From Saprospiraceae bacterium (GTDB lineage Bacteria; Bacteroidota; Bacteroidia; Chitinophagales; Saprospiraceae): 51,179 bases of DNA. The notes under the pieces were generated by a model. That model saw only the letters and a program-made list of their open reading frames with translations. It ran no database searches and was not told the DNA's origin. Every line of letters begins with the position of its first letter. The first letter of the stretch is position 1. Shown here piece after piece: positions 35,050 to 44,097 of this stretch. The translations under genes were made by a program, and so were the position numbers. The stretch is taken from contig JAIBCI010000066.1 in assembly GCA_019694255.1 (NCBI GenBank), positions 1 through 51,179 on the forward strand, in the 5' to 3' direction.

Positions 35050-35402
35050 TACTGACTTGATATTATTACTTCTTGCTTAGGTGTAACTTCTTGGTCTAGA
35101 AAACTGATTAGATAATTTATGCTATGAAATAAATTACCTCATGGAAGATTGATGAAATGAGTTAATGTCAAAGACAAGAGCAATCTTCCAGTCAGGCGCT
35201 GATACCGTAATTTCAGATGAATGCATACACTTTGGAAATAACGCATTGATAATTAAACCAACAAAAAGCATTTCGCTCAAGATATAATTAGCGTTTGAAT
35301 AAGTACTGTCATCATATGATAATTTCAGAAATAAGCGCATGACTCACTTTCATGTGGCACCAAAAAAATTAAACTTAACAATAATTATCTTTATATTTAC
35401 GT
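35050..35402. other. 353-base intergenic region
   Basis: Only a 68-codon minus-strand frame (35134-35340) occurs here. It has an ATG but no recognisable similarity, so it is not called as a gene. The end holds two near-match -7 elements (TATCTTTA at 35386-35393 and TATATTTA at 35392-35399) just before the ATG at 35403. Confidence 0.5.
35392..35399 (+). promoter_or_regulatory. Near-match -7 element before the sialidase-fold gene
   Basis: TATATTTA matches TAnnTTTG in 7 of 8 positions and ends 3 bases before the ATG. The overlapping TATCTTTA ends 9 bases before it. Either would give a nearly leaderless transcript. Confidence 0.3.
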
Positions 35403-36845
35403 ATGAAATTTACGAAAATTTTCCTCGCTGCAACGTTGCTGCTGCTTTTACCTGAATGTGCCAGATCACAGATCCTCTGGGATCAGAATTTAAATCTTGC
35501 TTCCAGCCAATATAGCAACAATCATCCCCGGATTGTCATCAACCGCAATGGAGACCCCGTTGTTGTCTGGGGAAGATCTTCAGACGGGGCGGTATTTTGT
35601 AGTACATGGGACATGAATCAATTCACTACACCACAAAAACTGAATGGCTCCATGCCGATGGCCACAGCCTCGTGGATGGGACCTGACATAGCAGCTTATG
35701 GAGATACGATTTATGTTGTAATGAAGCAGACCCCGGAAGATAATATTAACAGTCATCTATGGATTGTGGCATCATTTAACGGTGGGAAAAGCTTTAATGC
35801 CCCAACAAGAATTGAATCAATCGAAGACAGTATTTCAAGGTTTCCAACAGTCTGTACGGATAACGAAGGCCAGCCAATTGTCGCGTTTATGAAATTCAGC
35901 CCGGGATTTACCGAATCCAGATGGGCAGTTTGCAGATCAGATGATTATGGGGTAAGTTTTAATAAAGATATTAAAGCCAGCGGCTGGGGTAATTCAACCG
36001 CGATATGCGATTGCTGTCCTGCATCTATAACCTGCAAGGATAATGTTTGTATCTTATTATACCGAGATAATAACCGCAACATCAGAGATAGTTGGGCCGC
36101 ATTCAGTTACGACGGTGGCAAGTCCTTTGTTAAAGGGAGCAACATCGACAATAACCGGTGGAATATCAATAGCTGTCCAGCCAGTGGACCCGATGGAGCA
36201 ATTCTTGACCAGTCATTATTAGCCACCTTTATGAATGGCTCTACCGGTAAATCTTTGACCTATTGGAGCCTGTCCGATATACCAACTTCATCTTTCAAAA
36301 CAGCAACCAGACTTCCTGCCTCATCTGGTTCCATTCTTAGTCAGAATTTTCCACGAATAGATGCCTATGGTCAGACTGTTGCAATGGTGTGGAGAGAAGA
36401 TGTAATAACCGGCACACAGCTTATGATGCAATTTAGTCCTGATTACAAAAAAACCGGCTTAAAGATGGATACGGTTGACCTGAAAGACAATACTGCAGCT
36501 GATATCGCACTGAGTAAGGACAGGATTTTTGTTGTTTGGCAGGATGACAACTCAAGAACCATCAAATACAGGTCAGCAAAATACGAGAATGTCTTATCCT
36601 CTTCCAATTACGACAAAATCTTCTTTTCTATGTCTCCCAGTCCCATCACAGATTTTTTACATGTTCGGTCTGAAATATATCCAGCATCCATTGAAGTTTT
36701 TGATGTAACGGGAAGTCAACGGCTAATGAAGTTTCTATTCAATGATGAAGTTATTTCTACGGCATCATGGCCTACAGGAACATACCTGGCACGATTGACT
36801 GCAGATGGAAAAACTGCTGCTGCAAAAATAATTAAGTTGCAATAA
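35403..36845 (+). CDS. T9SS-secreted sialidase-fold (BNR) protein
   Basis: 480 residues. Signal peptide (ends about residue 23, CARSQ). The body is a six-bladed-propeller type with Asp-box-like turns FNGGKSFNA and SYDGGKSFV, and a conserved DCCPAS segment found in Bacteroidota exo-alpha-sialidase-like proteins. The C-terminus, from about residue 408 (FFSMSPSPITDFLHV), is a T9SS type A sorting domain. Whether it cleaves sialic acid is not shown. Confidence 0.82.
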   Translation: MKFTKIFLAATLLLLLPECARSQILWDQNLNLASSQYSNNHPRIVINRNGDPVVVWGRSSDGAVFCSTWDMNQFTTPQKLNGSMPMATASWMGPDIAAYGDTIYVVMKQTPEDNINSHLWIVASFNGGKSFNAPTRIESIEDSISRFPTVCTDNEGQPIVAFMKFSPGFTESRWAVCRSDDYGVSFNKDIKASGWGNSTAICDCCPASITCKDNVCILLYRDNNRNIRDSWAAFSYDGGKSFVKGSNIDNNRWNINSCPASGPDGAILDQSLLATFMNGSTGKSLTYWSLSDIPTSSFKTATRLPASSGSILSQNFPRIDAYGQTVAMVWREDVITGTQLMMQFSPDYKKTGLKMDTVDLKDNTAADIALSKDRIFVVWQDDNSRTIKYRSAKYENVLSSSNYDKIFFSMSPSPITDFLHVRSEIYPASIEVFDVTGSQRLMKFLFNDEVISTASWPTGTYLARLTADGKTAAAKIIKLQ

Positions 36846-37354
36846 ATGCTCGAACAACCAATAATATCCAATGTGTAGATTGGATTGAATGAGATTTAAT
36901 TGCTATTCTCAGATATTAGTATAACACTTTACAAATTCAATTAAATTGAAGATATACACTTCATTTAATATTAGTATTTCTGCTTTCGGGTTGGCCATTA
37001 AACTCAACCACGGATACATTTAATCTGCACATTTAGGAAAAATATACACAATGCCGTTTATTTTTTAAACCAACATTGCATATTGAATGCTCTTGAGCGT
37101 GTCTAAATTAATCGACGGATCCTCCAGTGGAACGACCATATCGAACAAACCTCAACCGACTATAAATAGGAGTTGCTTTTTGCATCGGATAAACTGTCTT
37201 AATTGCTCTGCCAGACCTAATAAAAAGCCATTCTTCTGAAATGTTGCCGTTAAAAATTTGACAGTTATAAATAACATGCAGTGTCCTTTGGTCAGTATCA
37301 GAAATCAATCATTAGTCACTGGCAATATTACTAACTCTGAATTTCTCAATATTC
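36846..37354. other. 509-base intergenic region
   Basis: Between two convergent genes. A minus-strand frame of 66 codons with a TTG start (37108-37308) lies here and has plausible amino-acid composition (SEEWLFIRSGRAIK) but no known match, so it may be a gene remnant. No terminator is recognised. Confidence 0.45.
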
Positions 37355-39832
37355 TCAAAAATTCACACTATTTCTGTGAGGAAAAAATTTATTATAATCC
37401 ATAAAATAATTGACTTTAATCGTTACCTGATTTAATTTTGGTCCTGATAGCGTTTGCTGAAGGTTGTCCCAATACCGCCCATTTCTGATATCAGTTACTC
37501 CAGCTCCGTATTGATCCGTAGCGTTCTTCCAGATCAGATTAACAAAACTTCCTGGTGCAAACTGCCAGGTTAACAGAAAATCCAGATTAAAGTAATTTTG
37601 ATTAACATCAGATACTTTCACATAACCATTGTCTTCCTTTAAAATTCCATTCTCCTGCAATTGGTAGAAGCGGGAATACCAAATTTTAATCCAATAATGA
37701 CGTAGATTGGCAGATAGACTAATGTAAGGTGAAAGGTTCACATTGAAAATAATATTATTGGTTCTGGACAAAGCCTGACGTTGTCCAAAACTGCCATCTC
37801 CTTGTACAAAGTTATATGCACGGGCATTCCAGGTTCTGCTCAGACTAAAATTTGTCTCGACATTGAACCTGCTGCTAACTCTGAATATGGGTCCGAAACC
37901 CATGTCAACGATCTTTTCATTCCAGCTGGGTACTACGAGCATGGCAGTATACGCATAACCCCTGATTCTCTTTCTGGGATCCATTCCGGTCTGTATTCCA
38001 CCCAACCAGTTTTCAGGCATTACAAATAGTTTACCATTCTCCCGGGCTTCATAAAAATCATTAACGTATGGTGAATACTTAATCCATGAATTAATGGTCC
38101 ACTGATTCTTCAGCTTAGCCCAGCTACCACCTTCAATCAGAAAATTCTGATAAGTTCTCGGAACATCTCTTTGAAAATAATTAAGACCCACCCAACTACT
38201 AGACTGTAAGGTCAGTTTTCCAGGCTTGTAATTATTATAACTGATACTTGCTGTATTTGAAATATAATTGCGCTCTTGCACATAACCGAGATCGGATGGA
38301 TCCCATCGGCTATCAACAATATTTTGTTGCAAAGACCAGTTCCAGCTGCCATTGACCTTAGAGAAGCCCCAATCAGCGTTGAATCCAGGACTACTCTTTG
38401 AATTCTGAATCACAGCACTCATCCTGGCATTCAAATTTAATCGGTAGGTGTTTTTTGGATCCTGCAACTGATATAGCAATCCGCTGACACTGGCATCTGG
38501 TGAATTTCCGGATCTTAGCGTACTCGTCTGAATAAAACTTAAATACGAATTGTTTGGAAATATCTGGTCTATAACGCTGACATTAAAATTTGTTAGCTCA
38601 GAAGTCTTCACATAACGGACAGTACCACTGAGTGTATCTCTAAGTTTGGCCATGGCTGGTGCTGTTACAGCATTTAAAATGCCAAGACCAAAGTTACTAC
38701 TGGTTCTTCCAGTAAATTTTATTGCATTGATCAATTGGGTTTCGGTCGGATTATTTTCGATAATCTCGTTACGCCTCAGCTCCTGATTCGCACGGTTGTA
38801 ATTTGCCGGTTGCCCTCCAATTCTACGACTATAAAAAACACCTCCTTTATTAAACAAGTCCGTGCCTTCAGTAAAGAAAGGTCTTCTTTCTTGAAAATAC
38901 AATTCAAACGGACTGGTATTCAATCTACGCGAATCTGAAACTACCTGACCAAAATTTGGTATCAGAGTCGCATCCAGAGTAAAATTTTCATTTATCCCCC
39001 ATTTGACATCTAATCCACCACTTAATGCCGTACTGCTTAATGGCTTTCCATGCTGCTCGGAAGATACATCTGTTTGTTGATGACGAAAGAGACCAGCAAC
39101 ATAAGGGTAAAACTGCAAACGAACAGGAGGTCTGATATCACGTATACCTTCCAGATCACCCCATTGATTGACGACCCCGTTTACCTGAGGGTTCAATTGA
39201 GTCCATGTATCAATTTCAGCCAGACGGTTGATTGATCGCGCAAACTGGAGACCGAATGTGTGTTCATCTTTCCTTGGAAATCGAATATTGTAAAACGGGA
39301 TTCTGATCTCTGCATACCACCCATCTTCCGCAACACGACATCTTGATTCCCAGACTGCATCCCAACTGTGGTCACTCGCGTGATTAATAATCCGGACATC
39401 CGATTGTGCACCGCTTGCCCCAACAATAAATCGATAACCGTTTTGATTGTCATTGTATGGATCAATGCTACATGTAAAATAATCCGTGGCAGCAAATTCT
39501 ACAGCATCTCTCGGACTCATCTCCTGACGGATCTCTCCTGGGCGATCGAACATTTTAGCAAAAATATAAATGGCGGAATTGTCGTAAAGCATCCTTACCT
39601 GTGTACGAAGACTGGCTTGTCCAAGCGGTTTTGGCTCAAATTGAATAAAATGATCCGCAGTGTCTGCAACACGCCATGAATCCTCCTTGTCGAATCCATC
39701 AATATGAATATTTTGCGTCGTACGACATGCATGGTAACACTTTGCAGTAGCCATAATTTCATCAAGCGTCTGGGATACTGCTATCCTTACAACAAGGAAA
39801 AGTAGAATGAAAAGAAGGTATTTTATTTTCAA
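37355..39832 (-). CDS. DUF5916 outer-membrane barrel protein with CBM9-like domain
   Basis: About 825 residues. A CBM9-like carbohydrate-binding domain (about 40-230, including NIHIDGFDKEDSW and WDAVWESRCRVAEDGWYAEIRIP) precedes a long DUF5916 beta-barrel ending at residue 825. The start is chosen at TTG 39832, which gives the signal peptide MKIKYLLFILLFLVVRIAVSQ minus one residue; no ATG lies in frame before it. An alternative GTG at 39940 adds 36 non-signal residues. It probably binds or moves a glycan at the outer membrane. Alone in its transcription unit. Confidence 0.8.
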   Translation of the reverse strand: MKIKYLLFILLFLVVRIAVSQTLDEIMATAKCYHACRTTQNIHIDGFDKEDSWRVADTADHFIQFEPKPLGQASLRTQVRMLYDNSAIYIFAKMFDRPGEIRQEMSPRDAVEFAATDYFTCSIDPYNDNQNGYRFIVGASGAQSDVRIINHASDHSWDAVWESRCRVAEDGWYAEIRIPFYNIRFPRKDEHTFGLQFARSINRLAEIDTWTQLNPQVNGVVNQWGDLEGIRDIRPPVRLQFYPYVAGLFRHQQTDVSSEQHGKPLSSTALSGGLDVKWGINENFTLDATLIPNFGQVVSDSRRLNTSPFELYFQERRPFFTEGTDLFNKGGVFYSRRIGGQPANYNRANQELRRNEIIENNPTETQLINAIKFTGRTSSNFGLGILNAVTAPAMAKLRDTLSGTVRYVKTSELTNFNVSVIDQIFPNNSYLSFIQTSTLRSGNSPDASVSGLLYQLQDPKNTYRLNLNARMSAVIQNSKSSPGFNADWGFSKVNGSWNWSLQQNIVDSRWDPSDLGYVQERNYISNTASISYNNYKPGKLTLQSSSWVGLNYFQRDVPRTYQNFLIEGGSWAKLKNQWTINSWIKYSPYVNDFYEARENGKLFVMPENWLGGIQTGMDPRKRIRGYAYTAMLVVPSWNEKIVDMGFGPIFRVSSRFNVETNFSLSRTWNARAYNFVQGDGSFGQRQALSRTNNIIFNVNLSPYISLSANLRHYWIKIWYSRFYQLQENGILKEDNGYVKVSDVNQNYFNLDFLLTWQFAPGSFVNLIWKNATDQYGAGVTDIRNGRYWDNLQQTLSGPKLNQVTIKVNYFMDYNKFFPHRNSVNF

Positions 39833-40076
39833 GAATTGCTTAATTAATATGAGATAATTCAATTTTTCGATTTCATTACAATCCCGCAGGTAATAAATAA
39901 CCCCGACAAAATGCAGTAGAATTTGATAAACTCTGCGCACCCGCGAGCAACTGCCATGTTTTAAAAAATGGTTTATGATCTGATTCTGGCTGACTGGCCT
40001 GAACCGTAAAGAATTAATCTGATGTTATTTTTTCGGAGATTACTTTGCCTTATCTCAGAAAAAAGATCGCGATTGC

Positions 40077-41909
40077 CTACTCTATATTTTTTGGCATAAA
40101 AACAAGACTAACCGGTCGGTTGCCCTCCAACTTCTTCCCTTCCACTTTTTCATATAACTGAAGATAGTTTTTGAAGAGAGAAGGATCAACATTCTTGTTA
40201 TTGATAAGCATGTAGTTGCTCCACAAAAGAACATGTAATTCATCATTCTGAAATAAGCCGTCTTTCTGTAATTGATTCAGTATTTCGATTCTCAATTGAT
40301 GAATATTGATTACAGCGGGTGCATCACATGTACCTGTAACACTGCCTTCCGCAGTCTGCAACAGCACATTCTGAGTCATATCTGATGTGAGCATTGGCCG
40401 GTTCATATTCAAAGCATATTTGTCATTATCTTTTGAAGCCAAGGCAGATAGGCCGGCAGGCATAATTGTGGTTATACCTGTCGATCCATTCCGCTTGCCC
40501 GGCAAAATTTCAGCTTCCTGAGCATTTTCCGGCGCTAAGGCAGCCTGCATTTCTGTTTGCTTCTGCGCCTGCCTGTTAGATTCTATTATTTCATGAATTA
40601 TTTTACTGAACTTTTCAAAATTGATACGATCCTGCTCAACTCCGTTAATTTTGAAATGAACAACGTAATTGTTTAACACTTCCAGACTGGCCTGAAAAAG
40701 ATCTGCATCGAGATGATATATACCATTTTTAATAAATCCGGCAATGACGAATGAATCCAATTCTCCTTTTTCGTTCTCATACTTAATATAAGTGTGCATC
40801 ATCTTGGACTCACTCATTTGTTTTTCATAGAACGAATTATTCTGATGCTTACCTACGGCGGACATGGTCGCGAGGGAGGTGCAAATAAAAATAAATGAAA
40901 GGATAAGCAGCGCACTCAGCTTTTCTCTAAAGGTTTGCTTTCGATCGCCAGGGTCCACCAATCTTTGAACCCTGCTATACAGCGCACCACGGTGATGTCC
41001 GCTTATTGCAAGACTCAAATAGCCTGAGTTTACAAATGCCATCTCCTGTACTCTGACCAATGACCGTGCATAGGACATTGTGTCACCACAGATACCTATC
41101 GCAAGGTCATCACAGCAATTTTCGCGTTCGGTGCGTATCTGTGCACTAATCCACCAAAACGCCGGGTGAAAGTAGAAAATAGCTTCTGCCACGGCGTGAA
41201 TGATATTGATCAGAAAATCATGTCTGCGAATGTGTGCCATTTCGTGTGCAAGAATTGCTTCTACTTCCTCAGGCTGCAAGTGATTGATCGCCCCAAGCGG
41301 AAATAATATCATTGGCTTGAGATGTCCAATCACCATAGGCACACGGACAAGTGCTGATTCCATCAGGCCGATCGTGCGAATTATGCCCAATCTTTGCTGA
41401 ATATTCTGCATTAAATCCTGCCAGTACTCATCCGCTGGAAAATTCATCCGATTCCTTAGGTAATACACATAACTGAGTCCTCCAAGCAGACGAATGGTAA
41501 ACAAGACAGCCCCAATGAACCAAAATATTGCGATCAGTTCAAGATGTTGTGCACAGTATTCTTTGACGCCCTGCAATGTCAATGAATTGAAATGTTCAAC
41601 TCCGGTATTAAAAAATGTAGTGGAATTTCCAGGTAGCACTGTTGAAGTAACTTTGCTTACGGGTTTAAATCCGACCTGGGATGATTTGTAACCAGACCAA
41701 TAATACATGAAAGTTGATGCTGAGCTGATCATGATTGCCAGTATTGCAAAAACGCTCACCAGATACCTGGACTGGGCTTTCTTCACAAATCCCAACAGCA
41801 AAATCGCCGCGAGGATTGCGACCGCAAGAACTTGCCATAGCGATTGCAGGATCATCCATCCTAAAGCGTAACTCAGTCTACCGTCAAAGAGTGATGTTAG
41901 ATTTTCCAT
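40077..41909 (-). CDS. BlaR1/M56-type membrane metalloprotease
   Basis: 610 residues. Transmembrane helices at about 15-40, 50-68 and 125-150, then the M56 peptidase domain with the zinc motif HEMAH (222-226) and the downstream ERENCCDD (261-268), then a further helix near 335-355. The C-terminal 250 residues are soluble and do not resemble a penicillin-binding sensor, so the signal is unknown. It starts 5 bases after the blaI-like stop, forming an operon that should work as sensor-protease plus repressor. Confidence 0.88.
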   Translation of the reverse strand: MENLTSLFDGRLSYALGWMILQSLWQVLAVAILAAILLLGFVKKAQSRYLVSVFAILAIMISSASTFMYYWSGYKSSQVGFKPVSKVTSTVLPGNSTTFFNTGVEHFNSLTLQGVKEYCAQHLELIAIFWFIGAVLFTIRLLGGLSYVYYLRNRMNFPADEYWQDLMQNIQQRLGIIRTIGLMESALVRVPMVIGHLKPMILFPLGAINHLQPEEVEAILAHEMAHIRRHDFLINIIHAVAEAIFYFHPAFWWISAQIRTERENCCDDLAIGICGDTMSYARSLVRVQEMAFVNSGYLSLAISGHHRGALYSRVQRLVDPGDRKQTFREKLSALLILSFIFICTSLATMSAVGKHQNNSFYEKQMSESKMMHTYIKYENEKGELDSFVIAGFIKNGIYHLDADLFQASLEVLNNYVVHFKINGVEQDRINFEKFSKIIHEIIESNRQAQKQTEMQAALAPENAQEAEILPGKRNGSTGITTIMPAGLSALASKDNDKYALNMNRPMLTSDMTQNVLLQTAEGSVTGTCDAPAVINIHQLRIEILNQLQKDGLFQNDELHVLLWSNYMLINNKNVDPSLFKNYLQLYEKVEGKKLEGNRPVSLVFMPKNIE

Positions 41910-41914
41910 GCCAT

Positions 41915-42325
41915 TTAATTTGAGTTAGAGTTGGATTTTTCTTCTTCGATACGCCGGATCATTTTCTTGATCTCCTCAAGTTCCTCTGCAGAGGTCTTCC
42001 CATGCCCTAATGCCTGAATGACGAGTGATGCTGCCGAACCGCGGTATGCGGCATCCACAAATTCATTGAGCAACTTTTGTTGGGTCTCCTGTTGGGGCGA
42101 TGAGGGACGATAGATATGGTTACGATCTTGTATCACGCGATCAAGAAATCCTTTATCCAGCATGTTCTGCATAATCTTGAGCGTTGTCGTATAACCTGTA
42201 CCGGGTTTAATCTTGTTGATTTCGTCGTTGACGAAACGCACCGCCTGAGGTCCAAACTGCCAGAGTATCTGCAATATCTCCAGCTCGGACGCTGTGGGTA
42301 CCTTCTCCTGATTTTCTACTTTCAT
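41915..42325 (-). CDS. BlaI/MecI/CopY-family repressor
   Basis: 136-residue winged-helix repressor of the penicillinase-repressor family. The N-terminal region SELEILQILWQFGPQAVRFVNDEI begins the helix-turn-helix, and the C-terminal helices dimerise. It should bind the two TACGA-N6-TCGTA palindromes upstream and be cleaved when the partner protease is activated. No beta-lactamase gene is adjacent, so the controlled genes beyond itself are unknown. Confidence 0.9.
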   Translation of the reverse strand: MKVENQEKVPTASELEILQILWQFGPQAVRFVNDEINKIKPGTGYTTTLKIMQNMLDKGFLDRVIQDRNHIYRPSSPQQETQQKLLNEFVDAAYRGSAASLVIQALGHGKTSAEELEEIKKMIRRIEEEKSNSNSN

Positions 42326-42333
42326 TGGAGCAT

Positions 42334-42349
42334 TACGATTTTTGTCGTA
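42334..42349. promoter_or_regulatory. BlaI operator, proximal copy
   Basis: TACGA-TTTTTG-TCGTA, an inverted repeat of 5-base arms with a 6-base centre, just downstream of the blaI -7 element. It covers the expected transcription start, a position for direct blocking. Confidence 0.65.
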
Positions 42350-42350
42350 G

Positions 42351-42358
42351 CAAAGGTA
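42351..42358 (-). promoter_or_regulatory. -7 promoter element of the blaI-blaR operon
   Basis: The minus strand reads TACCTTTG, an exact TAnnTTTG, 25 bases upstream of the repressor ATG. One operator lies immediately on each side (42334-42349 and 42390-42405). Confidence 0.6.
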
Positions 42359-42389
42359 TAACTACATTCTGAAATAGTGTTAAAATTAT

Positions 42390-42405
42390 TACGATTTTTT
42401 TCGTA
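42390..42405. promoter_or_regulatory. BlaI operator, distal copy
   Basis: TACGA-TTTTTT-TCGTA, the same 16-base design as the proximal copy. Centres are 56 bases apart, so two dimers could bind on nearby helical faces and flank the promoter. Confidence 0.65.
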
Positions 42406-42496
42406 GCGAAATTAATACTATAATTTACTTTATTTCAATTACTTATGAATATAAATAAATTATATTTAAAAAAACAACTCCCAAATTTGCAAATTC

Positions 42497-44080
42497 TTAC
42501 TTCGCAATCACCAGTGACTCTGTCCGTTGCGCATCGGTTTGTTGTAGGTAGACGTAATAATTACCAGGTGCAAATCCTTCATTTTCCAGACTAAAACGGT
42601 GCTCACCAGCTTCAAGTTTACCTTCGAAGATAGTCTTCACAAATCGCCCTTCCGGATCTATCAGGTGCAGACGGGTGTAACCATTCGGAATCGTAACGCT
42701 TAATTCTGTTCGTTCAACCATCGGATTGGGCAAAATGGCTAACTTTAATTTTTCCTGATTTTGGTGATAGTCTTCAATTCCCGTCGAGCTGCAATTATTA
42801 TTGACAATAGGCAGCGTCTGGAAGTTCTTGAATAATATGTTGTTCCTTTCTGAATCAGGAACGCAGAACCAGTCTTTTAATATCGAAGAATACACCGAAC
42901 GAAAATCAAATTGCATGGCCACGTTATCATTTACCGAAAGGTTCGAAGGGATATCAGGATTTTTACCAATGATGCCTGTCTGAACCTGTGATCCCATTAC
43001 GAACATCGGCGCAGCTACGCCATGGTCCGTTCCTTTGCTGCTATTGGATTTTATGCGTCGACCAAACTCGGAAAAAGTCATGGACAACACCCTTCTATCC
43101 AATTTGAGGGCCTCGAGATCTTTCTGAAATGAATACACCGCATCCGACAGTACTTGTAATAACTGAGCATGCGCACCTACGGTATTATCTGTGGCATCCA
43201 CCTGATCGGAATGGGTATCAAACCCGTAGACCTGAACAAGGTATAACCTGGTTTGTAATCCGCCTTTGATCAACCTTGCGACCGCTTTCAGAACATCACC
43301 CAAATAATTTGCTGCCGGGTAATTGCCTATATTATTGCCCTTTAAATAGGCTTCAACAATCTTGTCTGCGTAGCCTTTGGACTGACGCGCAATATTCCGG
43401 ATATAAGCCACTTCTCTTCCTCTGTAATCGTTGCCAGGGGTATCATTCACACCTGCCGGCCATTCCTTAAAGATGTCCGGATTCGAAACATTCATCGACA
43501 TAGGGGCATTGGGCCCGAGAAACATTAAAGGCAAATTCGCTCCGATCTGAAGTGCCAACGGGTCAGGGTTTTTACTGTTGGGATAACCAATCGGGAATCC
43601 CGGATATTCTTCTGCGAGATAACGGCCAGCCCAGCCTGTACTGATATAACGGTCAGAATCGCTGGCAGATGTCCAAATATCAGTAGCTCGAAAGTGACTG
43701 AAGTCAGGATTGGGATAACTAACACCCTGGATAATATTAACCTTCCCCTCATTGTACAATTTCTGAATTCCCGACATCGAAGGATGCAAGCCACTTTTGT
43801 TATTTCCATTCAACGCCAATACTTTGTTTTGAGGAATGGCGATATTGCTTCGTGCTGCATTGTATGCTGCATAATTATCCAATGGAATGACCGTATTCAT
43901 TCCGTCATTTCCTCCGCCGAGATATATTACGACGAGTACATGATCGGTATCGACCTGAGGTTGAAGCAATGTCCTGAGCCAGCTCTCAGGTTCAGGTGTA
44001 TGCACCGGCATACCATTGATCATGGCGGGTGCTAGAATACTGCCTGCTGCGCTGGTCTTTATAAATTGACGACGTTTCAT
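42497..44080 (-). CDS. DUF1501 family protein with T9SS sorting domain
   Basis: 527 residues. N-terminal Tat-like signal (MKRRQFIKTS), then the DUF1501 domain with YLGGGNDGMNTVIPL, HPSMSGIQKLY and the later TFSEFGRRIKSNSSKGTDHG, a sulfatase/alkaline phosphatase-like fold. The end (from about residue 450, LPNPMVERTELSV) resembles a T9SS sorting domain, so it should be exported to the surface. Function is unknown. It follows the DUF1800 gene by 17 bases, the usual pairing in Bacteroidota and Planctomycetes. Confidence 0.85.
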   Translation of the reverse strand: MKRRQFIKTSAAGSILAPAMINGMPVHTPEPESWLRTLLQPQVDTDHVLVVIYLGGGNDGMNTVIPLDNYAAYNAARSNIAIPQNKVLALNGNNKSGLHPSMSGIQKLYNEGKVNIIQGVSYPNPDFSHFRATDIWTSASDSDRYISTGWAGRYLAEEYPGFPIGYPNSKNPDPLALQIGANLPLMFLGPNAPMSMNVSNPDIFKEWPAGVNDTPGNDYRGREVAYIRNIARQSKGYADKIVEAYLKGNNIGNYPAANYLGDVLKAVARLIKGGLQTRLYLVQVYGFDTHSDQVDATDNTVGAHAQLLQVLSDAVYSFQKDLEALKLDRRVLSMTFSEFGRRIKSNSSKGTDHGVAAPMFVMGSQVQTGIIGKNPDIPSNLSVNDNVAMQFDFRSVYSSILKDWFCVPDSERNNILFKNFQTLPIVNNNCSSTGIEDYHQNQEKLKLAILPNPMVERTELSVTIPNGYTRLHLIDPEGRFVKTIFEGKLEAGEHRFSLENEGFAPGNYYVYLQQTDAQRTESLVIAK

Positions 44081-44097
44081 TTTCTGATTTTGAAGCG

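Noticed and set aside
35134-35340. 68-codon minus-strand frame
   Set aside because: Has an ATG but no similarity, no promoter and no neighbours to support it.
37108-37308. 66-codon minus-strand frame with TTG start
   Set aside because: Composition is protein-like, but there is no known match or promoter; could be a remnant.
40077-42325. Beta-lactam resistance operon
   Set aside because: The BlaI/BlaR1-type pair is real, but there is no penicillin-binding sensor and no beta-lactamase nearby, so resistance cannot be claimed.
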